Assembly: GCF_020510525.1 (NCBI RefSeq)
Contig: NZ_CP075188.1
Span: forward strand, 868,001-932,000
Reading direction: 5' to 3'
Length of the DNA stretch: 64,000 nt
Source: Quatrionicoccus australiensis
GTDB lineage: Bacteria; Pseudomonadota; Gammaproteobacteria; Burkholderiales; Rhodocyclaceae
Below, piece after piece: positions 9,588 through 18,275 of the stretch (its first letter is position 1; every line of letters begins with the position of its first letter). The position numbers were made by a program, and so were the translations under genes. A model generated the notes under the pieces. That model was not told the DNA's origin and searched no databases. It saw only the letters and a list, made by a program, of their open reading frames with translations.

Positions 9588-10193
9588 GTGCAGCACGCCT
9601 ATGATGAAAATCTCGCCGCCAATCGCTACTACGATCGAAACTTTCAGTCGGATGCAGCGAAGATATTGCCGGGGGAGTATTTCGTCTCGAATCAGGGGAT
9701 GCTGCTGGTCACTGTTCTTGGGTCTTGTGTCGCTGCGTGCATCCGCGACGTTGATTCCGGTATCGGTGGCATGAACCATTTCATGCTGCCAGACGATGGC
9801 GGTCGTGATGTGATGAGTACTTCGGCTCGTTATGGCACTTATGCCATGGAAGTGCTGATCAATCATCTGCTGAAGCTGGGGGCCCGGCGTAACCGCCTCG
9901 AAGCCAAAGTATTTGGGGGGGGAGCCGTGATGGCGAGTTTGTCGAGCAGCAATGTCGGCGCCAGAAATGCCGAATTTGTCCTCGATTACCTGAAAATGGA
10001 AAACATCCCGATCGTCGCCAAGGATCTGCTCGATTCATATCCCCGGAAGGTCTACTATTTTTCGGCAACGGGGCGTGTTCTGGTCAAGAAACTGCATCGG
10101 GTCCATAACGAAACACTATTTGATCGCGAACGCGACTACAAGGGCCGTCTGGCTGGTGGCAAGGTTGAGGGCGATGTCGAACTGTTTATTTGA
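9588..10193 (+). CDS. cheD: Chemoreceptor glutamine deamidase CheD
   Basis: A 201-residue protein that deamidates receptor glutamines to glutamates. The catalytic pair is visible as C47 in VLGSCVAAC and H64 in GGMNHFMLP, with the usual following Thr region. A GTG start preceded by CGGGAG is used, with no better ATG in frame. It lies between cheR and cheB, the normal position in CheRDB operons. The C-terminus GDVELFI matches the tail of the partial gene at the left edge of the window. A run of eight G lies at 9915-9922. Confidence 0.94.
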   Translation: MQHAYDENLAANRYYDRNFQSDAAKILPGEYFVSNQGMLLVTVLGSCVAACIRDVDSGIGGMNHFMLPDDGGRDVMSTSARYGTYAMEVLINHLLKLGARRNRLEAKVFGGGAVMASLSSSNVGARNAEFVLDYLKMENIPIVAKDLLDSYPRKVYYFSATGRVLVKKLHRVHNETLFDRERDYKGRLAGGKVEGDVELFI

Positions 10194-10241
10194 GCGTAAG
10201 TCATCCCGGTTGGAGGACAGGCTGATGCTGGAACTGCACTG

Positions 10242-11294
10242 ATGAAAATTCGAGTTTTGATCGTTGATGATTCTGCCCTAATGCGCGGCTTGCTGACGGA
10301 AATGATTAATTCTGCCCCGGATATGACGGTGGTGGGGGTGGCTCCGGATGCGCCGACGGCTCGGGAAATGATCAAGGTGCTAAATCCGGACGTCCTGACT
10401 CTGGACGTTCACATGCCAAAAATGGACGGGCTGGAGTTTCTTGAACGTCTGATGCGCCTGCGGCCAATGCCTGTGGTCATGGTTTCATCATCCACCCAGG
10501 CAGGTTCCGAGACGACTCTGAAGGCACTGGAGCTTGGGGCAATCGACTTTATTGGCAAGCCCCGCGCCGATAATCCGAAAGTAATGGAAAGTTATGCGGA
10601 AGAACTGGTGGAAAAAATCCGGGCGGCCAAAGGGGCGCGTTTGCGCATCAGGCCGATGAGCGCGGCAGCCTCTTCGTTGCCGCAGGCGCCTGTTGTTTCA
10701 ACATCGGTTATTCGGTCGGCCGCGAGTGGCAAAATCATCTTTGTTGGCGCGTCGACCGGTGGGACTGAAGCTATCAAGGAATTTTTGCTGCGTATCCCGG
10801 CAGACTGTCCGCCAATCATGATCGTGCAGCACATGCCTGAGTCTTTTACGGCTTCATTTGCTCGCCGCCTTGATAGTCTGTGCGCGCCTCGGGTAATCGA
10901 GTCGCAGGGAAATGAAAAGCTGGAGTCCGGTACGGTTTATATCGCTCCCGGTCACTCTCACCTCCAGGTTAAACGGACCGCTTCCGGATTGATGACCGAG
11001 TTGCTCTCGACGCCGCCGGTTAACCGGCATCGCCCGGCAGTGGATGTGCTTTTTGATTCTGCAGCAACGGTGGTCGGGCGACAGGCCGTGGGTGTCATTC
11101 TCACCGGAATGGGCAAGGATGGCGCCCAGGGGCTTTTGCGCATGCGTCAAAGTGGTGCGCGTACGATAGGTCAGGATGAGGCCAGTTGTGTCGTGTACGG
11201 CATGCCGCGCGAGGCATTCCTGGTCGGTGCCGTCGAAGAGCAAAGTCCCCTTGATGATATTGCACGGCGTGCATTGCAGGCGGTTGGTCGATGA
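10242..11294 (+). CDS. cheB: Chemotaxis response regulator methylesterase CheB
   Basis: A 350-residue, two-domain enzyme: an N-terminal receiver domain with phospho-acceptor D55 ([12 protein letters not shown]) and a C-terminal methylesterase. The catalytic triad residues are visible as S171 (GASTGGTEA), H197 (IVQHMPESF) and D293 (GMGKDGAQG). It removes receptor methyl groups and opposes CheR. It is the last gene of the first chemosensory module and the only cheB in the window, so the second CheA at 15050 has no dedicated methylesterase here. Confidence 0.96.
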   Translation: MKIRVLIVDDSALMRGLLTEMINSAPDMTVVGVAPDAPTAREMIKVLNPDVLTLDVHMPKMDGLEFLERLMRLRPMPVVMVSSSTQAGSETTLKALELGAIDFIGKPRADNPKVMESYAEELVEKIRAAKGARLRIRPMSAAASSLPQAPVVSTSVIRSAASGKIIFVGASTGGTEAIKEFLLRIPADCPPIMIVQHMPESFTASFARRLDSLCAPRVIESQGNEKLESGTVYIAPGHSHLQVKRTASGLMTELLSTPPVNRHRPAVDVLFDSAATVVGRQAVGVILTGMGKDGAQGLLRMRQSGARTIGQDEASCVVYGMPREAFLVGAVEEQSPLDDIARRALQAVGR

Positions 11295-11370
11295 ATCGTC
11301 AATGACAGGCTTGCCGCCCCGGTCTAAAGTATTAAACTAGTTCCGACTCCTCCGATTTCCAGGAAAGAAA

Positions 11371-11676
11371 ATGCAAGCAAACGTTATCAAAGAAGCTGGC
11401 AAAGCCACCATCAAACTGAATGGCCGTTTCGACTTCAACACGCATCGCGATTTCCGCAGCGCCTATGAACCGCTGATTGCCGATGCTGTTGTAAAAGCTG
11501 TAACAGTTGATTTTTCCAGTGTTGACTATCTTGATAGTTCGGCACTTGGCATGTTGCTGATGCTGCGCGACAAGATGGGGGGGGCGAACAAGGAGGTTGT
11601 GTTGACGGGTGTTCGTGGTAATGTCAAACAAGTTCTCGATATTGCCAATTTTGGCAAATTGTTCCAAATTTGCTAA
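11371..11676 (+). CDS. STAS-domain protein (anti-sigma-factor-antagonist-like)
   Basis: A 101-residue single STAS domain. The segment DFSSVDYLDSSALGMLL holds the conserved serine that is phosphorylated in SpoIIAA-like proteins. In that family the protein binds a partner kinase or anti-sigma factor depending on phosphorylation. No partner kinase or phosphatase lies in the window. It sits between cheB and the cheV pair, with 76 bases on the left and 167 on the right. A ribosome site (CAGGAAAGAAA) precedes the ATG. A run of eight G lies within the gene at 11577-11584. A role in flagellar or chemotaxis regulation is inferred from location only. Confidence 0.8.
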   Translation: MQANVIKEAGKATIKLNGRFDFNTHRDFRSAYEPLIADAVVKAVTVDFSSVDYLDSSALGMLLMLRDKMGGANKEVVLTGVRGNVKQVLDIANFGKLFQIC

Positions 11677-11753
11677 AGTCGAAGCTGGTCCGGTCGATAA
11701 GTGTTGGTGGCACAGTGATGCTGGATGTGCCGGATGGCGCTTGGGTGCGCAGT

Positions 11754-11781
11754 TTGAGGCGAATGGAAAAGCGTGTATGCT
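11754..11781 (+). promoter_or_regulatory. possible sigma-70 promoter before cheV1
   Basis: TTGAGG at 11754-11759 and TATGCT at 11776-11781 are separated by 16 bases, each matching the sigma-70 boxes at four of six positions. The 167-base gap before cheV is one of the longer ones in the region, so a promoter here is plausible. The match is weak. Confidence 0.3.
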
Positions 11782-11843
11782 AGATTCGCATCGGTGCCAA
11801 AGCCATTAAACAAGCCGATTGCACGAAGTGCGAGGGGATTACG

Positions 11844-12815
11844 ATGTCTGAGTTGTTGAAGAATATCGACGCGCGAACCAAGCTGGCGGGAACCAACAAG
11901 CTTGAGATTTTGCTATTTTTTCTTGGCGTGGATCAGCGTACTGGTCGTCGCGAGACCTACGGGATCAACGTGTTCAAGGTCAGGGAGGTCATGCGTACTC
12001 CGCTGATCACTGCTGCGCCGGACATGCCGGCTTCGGTTGAAGGCATGGTCAGTTTGCGTGGCGCGCTGGTTCCGGTGATCGATCTCGCCAAGTACTCAGG
12101 CATCAGTGCCGATACGCCGCGTGAAATCATGATCGTGACCGAGTACAACGGCCATACGCAGGGTTTCCTTGTTGAAGGCGTTGATACCATTCTTCGTCTC
12201 GACTGGAGCAAGATGCGGGTTCCGCCGGAAATGCTGACGGCGCAGACCGGCGGTCTGGTTACCGCGGTTACGGAACTCGACGATGCCCGTTTGGTGATGA
12301 TGATGGACGTTGAAAAAGTCCTCTCGGAAACCACCAGTATCGACAACGAAATCATGTTCCGTGGCGTTGTGCCGGTTGACCGTCCGGATTGCACGGTTTT
12401 CTATTGCGATGATTCCAGTGTTGCCCGCAAGCAGATCGAGCGTACCCTCAGTGTCATGGGGGTCAAAGGCTTGAGCGCGGTCAATGGCCGACAGATGTGG
12501 GAAGAAATGGAAAAAGTGGCGACCTACGCCCAGTCCATTGGCAAGCCGGTCTCCGAACTGATCAATCTGGTGCTGACCGATATTGAAATGCCGGAAATGG
12601 ACGGCTACATCCTGACCAAGAAAATCAAGTCGGACCCGCGTTTCAATGGCGTTCCGGTCATCATGCATTCCTCGCTCTCCGGCATGTCGAATCAGAAACT
12701 CGGACAATCGGTTGGGGTTGATGAGTATGTTCCAAAATTTGAGCCGCAGCGGCTTTCCGAAACCTTGGCACGCCGCCTGGGCGTCGAGGTTTCCGCTCCG
12801 GTCGTGGCAGCCTGA
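11844..12815 (+). CDS. cheV: CheV coupling protein (CheW-REC), first of two
   Basis: A 323-residue protein with an N-terminal CheW-like domain (GINVFKVREVMRTP, VSLRGALVPVIDLAKY) and a C-terminal receiver domain. The phospho-acceptor is D246 in LTDIEMPEMDGY and the conserved Lys is in DEYVPKFEP. CheV couples receptors to CheA and is itself phosphorylated, which tunes adaptation. The ATG follows GCGAGGGGATTACG. It shares its architecture and many motifs with the next gene, so the pair is a tandem duplication. The two are separated by only 16 bases. Confidence 0.94.
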   Translation: MSELLKNIDARTKLAGTNKLEILLFFLGVDQRTGRRETYGINVFKVREVMRTPLITAAPDMPASVEGMVSLRGALVPVIDLAKYSGISADTPREIMIVTEYNGHTQGFLVEGVDTILRLDWSKMRVPPEMLTAQTGGLVTAVTELDDARLVMMMDVEKVLSETTSIDNEIMFRGVVPVDRPDCTVFYCDDSSVARKQIERTLSVMGVKGLSAVNGRQMWEEMEKVATYAQSIGKPVSELINLVLTDIEMPEMDGYILTKKIKSDPRFNGVPVIMHSSLSGMSNQKLGQSVGVDEYVPKFEPQRLSETLARRLGVEVSAPVVAA

Positions 12816-12831
12816 ACACTAGCGGGAGAGG

Positions 12832-13773
12832 ATGATGGATCTCGTTGAAAATAAAAACCTGCTAGACAGCGTTGATGCTCGCACCCGTCTTGCTGGCTCC
12901 AACAAAATGGAGATTTTGCTTTTTACTTTGGGGACGCGCGAAATATTCGGCATCAACGTCTTCAAGGTCCGGGAGGTGGGGCGCACGCCACGGATCACCA
13001 AGACGCCCAACATGCCGCGCGGTGTCGAGGGGTTGATTTCCCTGCGTGGCAATGTCATTCCCGTGCTTTCTCTGGCGCCGTTCATGCATCTTGATGGCGT
13101 GGCCCCGGGGCTGGGAAAAACGATGATGGTGGCCGAGTACTCGAAGAGGACGCTTGGTTTCCTTGTGCACGAAGTGGATCGAATCATTCGTGTCGACTGG
13201 GAGCGGGTAAAGGCGCCTGAAAGCGTTTTGGCAGCTAATCAGGGATTGATTACAGCGGTTATCGAACTTGATGGCAGTAATCTGGTTTCGATTCTTGATG
13301 TCGAGCAGATTCTTGCCAACGCCTTTGGCGAGGCGATGATTGTTGATATCGCTCCGGCCCGGGTTGATCCCGACACCAGTGTTTTCTTTGTCGATGATTC
13401 CGTTGTGGCCCGCCGCAAAATTTCGGAAGTGCTCGACAAACTGGGCGTTCGCCACAAGCATGCAACCAACGGTATGGAGGCTTGGACGCGTTTGCAGGGT
13501 ATCGCTGCGCATGCCTTGCAGAGTGGTCAGAATATTCGCGACGAGATTCGCTTGATTCTGGTTGATGCAGAAATGCCGGAAATGGATGGCTATGTGCTGA
13601 CCAAGAATATCAAGTCGGACCCCCGCTTTGACGGCGTGCCGGTTGTGATGCATTCGTCTCTTTCATCCGAAGCCAATCGTGCGATGGGCAAGTCGGTGGG
13701 GGTTGATGCCTACGTCGCAAAATTCGATGCCGAAGCGCTGGCCGATACGCTGCGCCCGCTGATTGAACGATAA
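12832..13773 (+). CDS. cheV: CheV coupling protein (CheW-REC), second of two
   Basis: A 313-residue protein with CheW and receiver domains like its neighbour. The CheW part shows GINVFKVREVGRTP and ISLRGNVIPVLSL. The receiver phospho-acceptor is D245 in LVDAEMPEMDGY, followed by LTKNIKSDPRFDGVPVVMHSSL, almost the same as in the first CheV. Start is at 12832 or at the adjacent ATG at 12835; GGGAGAGG lies immediately upstream and spaces better with the second. With cheV1 it may stand in for the CheW missing next to cheA2. Confidence 0.94.
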   Translation: MMDLVENKNLLDSVDARTRLAGSNKMEILLFTLGTREIFGINVFKVREVGRTPRITKTPNMPRGVEGLISLRGNVIPVLSLAPFMHLDGVAPGLGKTMMVAEYSKRTLGFLVHEVDRIIRVDWERVKAPESVLAANQGLITAVIELDGSNLVSILDVEQILANAFGEAMIVDIAPARVDPDTSVFFVDDSVVARRKISEVLDKLGVRHKHATNGMEAWTRLQGIAAHALQSGQNIRDEIRLILVDAEMPEMDGYVLTKNIKSDPRFDGVPVVMHSSLSSEANRAMGKSVGVDAYVAKFDAEALADTLRPLIER

Positions 13774-13794
13774 CAAGCAAGCTCTGGAGTACTC

Positions 13795-14190
13795 ATGGCA
13801 GCTGATCCAAAAATGAGATTTCTCGTGGTGGATGATTTTTCCACCATGCGTCGTATTGTCCGTAATCTTCTCAAGGAATTGGGCTACACCAATGTTGATG
13901 AAGCGGAGGATGGGGCGATTGCCTTGCAAAAATTGCAAGGTGGCGGTTTCGAGTTCGTCGTGACCGACTGGAATATGCCCAACATGGATGGTCTGACGTT
14001 GTTGCAGACGATTCGCGCAACGCCCACCCTCAAGCATCTTCCGGTTTTGATGATTACTGCCGAAGCCAAAAAGGAAAACATTATTGCTGCTGCTCAGGCT
14101 GGTGCCAGCGGCTATATCGTGAAACCTTTCACGGCAGGAACCTTGTCTGAAAAGCTGAACAAGATTTTCGAAAAGATGGGCTTGGCCTGA
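13795..14190 (+). CDS. cheY: Chemotaxis response regulator CheY (motor-binding type)
   Basis: A 131-residue CheY of the classical enterobacterial type. It shows the acidic pair in [10 protein letters not shown], phospho-acceptor D58 in [11 protein letters not shown], the Thr in [11 protein letters not shown], and the Lys in [20 protein letters not shown]. Phospho-CheY binds FliM, whose N-terminal target peptide is visible in this window, and changes motor rotation. CTGGAGTACTC precedes the ATG. CheZ follows directly, which supports this being the motor CheY of the second module. Confidence 0.96.
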   Translation: MAADPKMRFLVVDDFSTMRRIVRNLLKELGYTNVDEAEDGAIALQKLQGGGFEFVVTDWNMPNMDGLTLLQTIRATPTLKHLPVLMITAEAKKENIIAAAQAGASGYIVKPFTAGTLSEKLNKIFEKMGLA

Positions 14191-14197
14191 GGTGACC

Positions 14198-15037
14198 ATG
14201 ACCGCAAATAACGATTCCAATGACCTGGAAGCCCTCTTCGACTCGATTGCTGCCGACTTTACGCCGGAGCCGGTGAAGGCGCCTGCTCCGGCCGTGTCAG
14301 CAGCTCCTGCAACGGATGATAGTGATGATTTGCAGGCGCTGTTCGATAGCGTGGCTGCGGAATCGCAAGCATCCCACGTTGACTCCGCATCGAATTCCGC
14401 GCCGGGTGAACCGGCAGAGGGTTGGTCGAACCAGGAGTCTGTCTTCAACCGGATTGGTCACATGGCGCGTGCCTTGCACGACACCCTTGGTCAGCTTGGA
14501 TACGACAAACTCCTTGAGAAAACAGTGTCGGCGTTGCCCGATGCCAAGGATCGCCTGGCATATGTGGCAAATTTGACTGAGCAGGCCGCTTGTCGGGTTT
14601 TGAATGCGACCGATATTGCCAGTCCGCTGGTGGATGAAATTGAGACTGGTGCGCGCGCATTGGGGCAACGCTGGGATCAGGTCTTTGCTAACCAGGTTTC
14701 ACCGCAGGATTTCAAGCAACTGGCCGTTGAGACAAGGTCTTTCCTGAATGAGCAGATGCCGCAGAAGACCAAGGCAACCCATGCTCAACTGACAGAAATC
14801 ATGATGGCGCAGGATTTTCAGGATTTGACCGGTCAGGTCATCAAGAAAATCGTTGCATTGGCGCAAGAGCTTGAGGCTGGCTTGATGAGTGTTTTGGTGG
14901 AGATCGTGCCGGACGCCAAGCGCACCGATGAGGTCAATAATTTGATGAATGGGCCGGTGGTTAATGCCGAAGGGCGCACCGATGTCGTTGTCAACCAGGA
15001 ACAGGTTGACGATTTGCTGGATAGCCTCGGTTTCTGA
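14198..15037 (+). CDS. cheZ: CheY-P phosphatase CheZ
   Basis: A 279-residue helical phosphatase that speeds dephosphorylation of CheY. The conserved segment MMAQDFQDLTGQVIKKI contains the Asp and Gln that act in catalysis in E. coli CheZ. The extreme C-terminus VDDLLDSLGF is the usual CheY-binding peptide. The N-terminus is longer than usual and includes two similar acidic motifs (DLEALFDSIAAD and DLQALFDSVAAE), a small internal duplication. I use the ATG at 14198, with GAGG five bases upstream, rather than the GTG at 14192. Confidence 0.93.
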   Translation: MTANNDSNDLEALFDSIAADFTPEPVKAPAPAVSAAPATDDSDDLQALFDSVAAESQASHVDSASNSAPGEPAEGWSNQESVFNRIGHMARALHDTLGQLGYDKLLEKTVSALPDAKDRLAYVANLTEQAACRVLNATDIASPLVDEIETGARALGQRWDQVFANQVSPQDFKQLAVETRSFLNEQMPQKTKATHAQLTEIMMAQDFQDLTGQVIKKIVALAQELEAGLMSVLVEIVPDAKRTDEVNNLMNGPVVNAEGRTDVVVNQEQVDDLLDSLGF

Positions 15038-15049
15038 GGGGGGTCGAAG

Positions 15050-16963
15050 ATGAGCGACTTTGCCGGAATGGAAGACCTGCTGCAGGATTTCTTGCAGGAA
15101 GCCCACGATCTGTTGTCGGATGTGGATAACAAATTAGTCGATCTTGAGAAGATGCCGGATGACCGCAGCTTGCTCAACGACATCTTTCGAGGATTCCATA
15201 CCGTCAAGGGCGGTGCTGGTTTCCTGAATGCCTCCGAGTTGGTGACTCTGTGCCACCTGACGGAAAATCTTTTTGACCGCTTGCGTAATGGCGAGCTCGA
15301 GCTGACGCCTGAGTTGATGGATATCATCATGGCTGCCACCAAGGGCGTGCGCGATATGTTTGGCGAGTTGGGGCAAATGGTTTTGCCCCAGCCGGCCGAT
15401 CCCGAGGTGATCGCTGCCCTGCAAGGTGCGTTGACCGGTGAGCCGCCTGCTGCGCACGCTGCTGTAGATGCCGCTCCGGCGCCTGCTGCCGCGCAGCCTG
15501 CAGAGCGTGTCTCGGGTGAGCCCGACTGGAATGCACTGCATGCTGCTGTTACCGGCGAAGCGACAGCTGCACAAGGTGAGGTCATCACCAAGGCCGAGAC
15601 TGTTGCGGCGCAAGTGCCGGTTACCGCTGCTCCGGCAGGAACGGCCGCGGCCACTACTGGTGGAGCCGCAGCTCCATCTCCCTTCGGTCGTCGTGCAACG
15701 GATCGTCCAGGTGGTCAGCCAAGTGCTGCTCGACGGACGGAAGAGCGTGGTCGCGAAAATACCATTCGGGTCGATACCTCGCGTCTGGACCAGGTGCTGA
15801 ATCTTTCCGGTGAAATCGGATTGACGAAGAATCGGCTGACCAGCCTGCGTGCCGATATTCTGGCGGGCAAGAATGATTCCGAGACCTTGCATGCCCTTGA
15901 TCAGGCGGTAAGTCAGCTCGATCTGCTGGTGTCGGATCTGCAGAATTCGGTGATGAAAACCCGGATGCAGCCGATTGGTCGCCTCTTCCAGAAATATCCG
16001 CGGATCGCGCGTGATTTGGCTCGTCAGTTAGGCAAGGATGTCGAACTGGTCCTGGCTGGTGAGGAAACCGAGGTCGACAAGACGATGATCGAGGATCTTG
16101 CCGATCCGTTGATCCACTTGATTCGCAATGCGGTCGATCATGGTGTCGAAATGCCGCTTGAGCGGCAGGCTGCGGGCAAGCCGCAGAAGAGTCTGGTTCG
16201 TCTCGAGGCGCGTCAGGAAGGTGATCATATTGTTCTGATCATTGCTGACGATGGCAAGGGTATGAGCGCCGAGCGTATCCGTGCCAAGGCGGTCGAAAAG
16301 GGCCTGATTTCGGAAGAGGAGGCCAATACGCTGGATGAGCGTCAGAGCCTGAACCTGATCTTCCTGCCGGGATTCTCGACCAAGTCGCAGATTTCGGATG
16401 TTTCCGGTCGTGGCGTCGGCATGGATGTGGTGAAAACCAATATCCAGAAACTGAATGGCGCGATCGAAATTCGTTCTGAGCCGGGCAAGGGCTCTGTCTT
16501 CATTATTTCCCTGCCGCTGACTTTGGCCATTTTGCCTGTCTTGCTGGTTTTGCTGGGCGATCAACCTTTTGCCTTGCCGCTTTCTTTGGTCCGGGAAATC
16601 CTGCCGATCGAACAAGGGCGCATTCAGGAGGTTGGTGGCAAGGAAACGCTGGTCGTGCGTGGCGAAGTGTTGCCGGTCATTTCCCTGGCGCGCTTGCTCG
16701 GTTGGCCGCTTGAGCGTTATCCGGAGTACGGTGTTTTCATGCAGACCGCAGAGCGCAGTTTCATTCTCGGAGTGGATAGTTTTGCCGGGCGTGATGATGC
16801 GGTGATCAAGTCGCTTGAAGACTTCCGTCCGCGTGGGGTAGCCGGGGTGACTACGCTTTCGAATGGTCAGATCGTGCTGATTCTCGACATGAAGGAGTTG
16901 CTGGCCGATCTCGGGCAGCATGCCGACATGGGGGCTGCCATGCGGGCACTAGAGTTCGTCTGA
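15050..16963 (+). CDS. cheA: Chemotaxis histidine kinase CheA (second copy)
   Basis: A 637-residue CheA. The Hpt domain has H50 in RGFHTVKGGAG. A long Ala/Pro-rich linker covers about 125-230 with no YGFF repeats. The dimerisation domain begins near 236 (NTIRVDTSRLDQVLNLSGE). N box near 351 (LIRNAVDHG), G1 near 398 (ADDGKGM), G2 near 449 (DVSGRGVGMDVV), CheW-like domain from about 495 to the end. A GAGGGGGGTCGAAG ribosome site precedes the ATG. It follows cheY-cheZ, the order of the Pseudomonas flagellar chemotaxis cluster, and ends at a strong terminator. Confidence 0.96.
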   Translation: MSDFAGMEDLLQDFLQEAHDLLSDVDNKLVDLEKMPDDRSLLNDIFRGFHTVKGGAGFLNASELVTLCHLTENLFDRLRNGELELTPELMDIIMAATKGVRDMFGELGQMVLPQPADPEVIAALQGALTGEPPAAHAAVDAAPAPAAAQPAERVSGEPDWNALHAAVTGEATAAQGEVITKAETVAAQVPVTAAPAGTAAATTGGAAAPSPFGRRATDRPGGQPSAARRTEERGRENTIRVDTSRLDQVLNLSGEIGLTKNRLTSLRADILAGKNDSETLHALDQAVSQLDLLVSDLQNSVMKTRMQPIGRLFQKYPRIARDLARQLGKDVELVLAGEETEVDKTMIEDLADPLIHLIRNAVDHGVEMPLERQAAGKPQKSLVRLEARQEGDHIVLIIADDGKGMSAERIRAKAVEKGLISEEEANTLDERQSLNLIFLPGFSTKSQISDVSGRGVGMDVVKTNIQKLNGAIEIRSEPGKGSVFIISLPLTLAILPVLLVLLGDQPFALPLSLVREILPIEQGRIQEVGGKETLVVRGEVLPVISLARLLGWPLERYPEYGVFMQTAERSFILGVDSFAGRDDAVIKSLEDFRPRGVAGVTTLSNGQIVLILDMKELLADLGQHADMGAAMRALEFV

Positions 16964-16987
16964 TTTTCCTTTGTGGTCAACGAGTTG

Positions 16988-17017
16988 AGAGGAGGCTATG
17001 CCTCCTCTTTTCTTTTT
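16988..17017 (+). terminator. rho-independent terminator after cheA2
   Basis: AGAGGAGG (16988-16995), loop CTATG, and CCTCCTCT (17001-17008) form an 8-base perfect stem followed by TTTCTTTTT. It ends the chemotaxis transcription unit before the flhB promoter region. Confidence 0.9.
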
Positions 17018-17109
17018 AAAGTTTACTCTGTCGTCATGTGCTTGCAGTTGGCTGCTGAGAAACAAGCTAAATAAACACACGTACCTCTTTATTTTTTCAG
17101 GTTTTTTCC

Positions 17110-17115
17110 TATAAT
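17110..17115 (+). promoter_or_regulatory. candidate -10 box of the flhB operon promoter
   Basis: A perfect TATAAT lies 27 bases before the flhB ATG in an AT-rich stretch that follows the cheA2 terminator. No convincing -35 hexamer sits 16-18 bases upstream (CTTTAT-like at best). The location fits the start of the flhB-flhA-flhF-flhG-fliA-motCD unit. Confidence 0.45.
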
Positions 17116-17141
17116 GCCCATAACTACTACCCAAGACGGTT

Positions 17142-18275
17142 ATGGCAGAAGACAGCGACCTCGAAAAAACCGAAGAGCCTAGCGGAAGGCGAATCGAGCA
17201 GGCCCGCGAGCAGGGTCAGGTCCCTCATTCCCGTGAACTTGGTACTTTCCTTGTCTTGATCGTTGCTGGCTCCGCCTTCTGGATGATGGGTGGCTGGTTT
17301 TCGCAGCGTGTCATGGCGATTGTCCGCAAGGGCTTTTCCGTTGAGCCAAAGTTCATGCATGAGCCAGCCCAGATGTTGCCCCGGCTGGCTGATATATCCA
17401 GTGATGCCTTGCTGGTGTTTTCACCCTTGCTTGCGCTGCTGTTGCTCGCCGCCGTGCTGCCCCCCTTCTTCTTGAATGCCTGGGTGTTTGCGCCAAAGGC
17501 ATTGGTGCCCGATATCAATCGGATGAATCCGCTCACCGGCTTTGGGCGCATGTTTTCCTGGAACAGTCTGATGGAGTTGGGCAAGGCTGTTCTCAAGGCC
17601 GGCTTGCTGGGTGGTGTCGCCGTCATGCTGATCTGGAAAGAGCGTGACGAGATTTTTGGTTTGCTGGCCCAGCCGCTTGAGGCGGCCCTGGCTCACGCTG
17701 GCCACTTGGTCAGCTTTTCATTCCTGGTGCTGGTTGCAGCCCTTGTGCTGGTCGTGGCTGCCGATGTTCCGTTCCAGTTGTGGCAGCACTTCGACAAGCT
17801 GAAGATGACCAAGGAAGAGGTCAAGCAGGAAATGAAGGAAATGATGGGTGACCCGCACGTCAAGGGTCGCATTCGCAGTCTCCAGATGCAGGCTGCGCGC
17901 AAGCGGATGATGGCCTCGGTGCCACAGGCCAATGTGATCGTGACCAATCCGACTCATTATGCGGTGGCGCTCTCTTACCAGGCGGGCATGGCTGCTCCCA
18001 AAGTGGTTGCCAAGGGAATGGGGGCGATTGCGCTCAAGATACGGGAGGTCGCCGCCGAACATGCGGTACCGGTGCTCGAGGCGCCGCCATTGGCGCGGGC
18101 CTTGTACAAGCATGCCGAGCTTGACACAGAAATTCCCTCCGCCCTGTACAACGCAGTCGCGGAGGTTCTTGCTTATATCTATCAGCTTGCCAACTGGCGT
18201 CAGGCGGGCGGTGTTTATCCTGTGCCCCCTCGCGACCTCTCAGTGCCGCCCGAACTCGTTCCGGAGGCTGCGTAA
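17142..18275 (+). CDS. flhB: Flagellar export switch protein FlhB
   Basis: A 377-residue export-gate membrane protein with four hydrophobic segments in the first 220 residues and a cytoplasmic domain. The autocleavage motif N269-P270-T271-H272 lies in VIVTNPTHYAVAL, at the same position as in Salmonella FlhB. Cleavage and interaction with FliK switch export from rod/hook to filament substrates. Its stop codon abuts the flhA ATG. A second gene encoding only the cleaved C-terminal domain lies at 52619. Confidence 0.97.
   Translation: MAEDSDLEKTEEPSGRRIEQAREQGQVPHSRELGTFLVLIVAGSAFWMMGGWFSQRVMAIVRKGFSVEPKFMHEPAQMLPRLADISSDALLVFSPLLALLLLAAVLPPFFLNAWVFAPKALVPDINRMNPLTGFGRMFSWNSLMELGKAVLKAGLLGGVAVMLIWKERDEIFGLLAQPLEAALAHAGHLVSFSFLVLVAALVLVVAADVPFQLWQHFDKLKMTKEEVKQEMKEMMGDPHVKGRIRSLQMQAARKRMMASVPQANVIVTNPTHYAVALSYQAGMAAPKVVAKGMGAIALKIREVAAEHAVPVLEAPPLARALYKHAELDTEIPSALYNAVAEVLAYIYQLANWRQAGGVYPVPPRDLSVPPELVPEAA

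Noticed and set aside
11328..11365. TAAAG and CCGA elements before the STAS gene as a sigma-28 promoter
   Set aside because: The spacing is two bases short of that in the fliC and flgM promoters, and the rest of the -10 box does not match.
11708..11721. TGGCAC followed by TGC before cheV1 as a sigma-54 promoter
   Set aside because: GG and GC are nine bases apart instead of ten, which sigma-54 does not tolerate well.
17017..17024. Perfect sigma-28 -35 box TAAAGTTT before flhB
   Set aside because: No CCGTTAA or CCGATAA box lies at the required distance, and the box overlaps the end of the cheA2 terminator.
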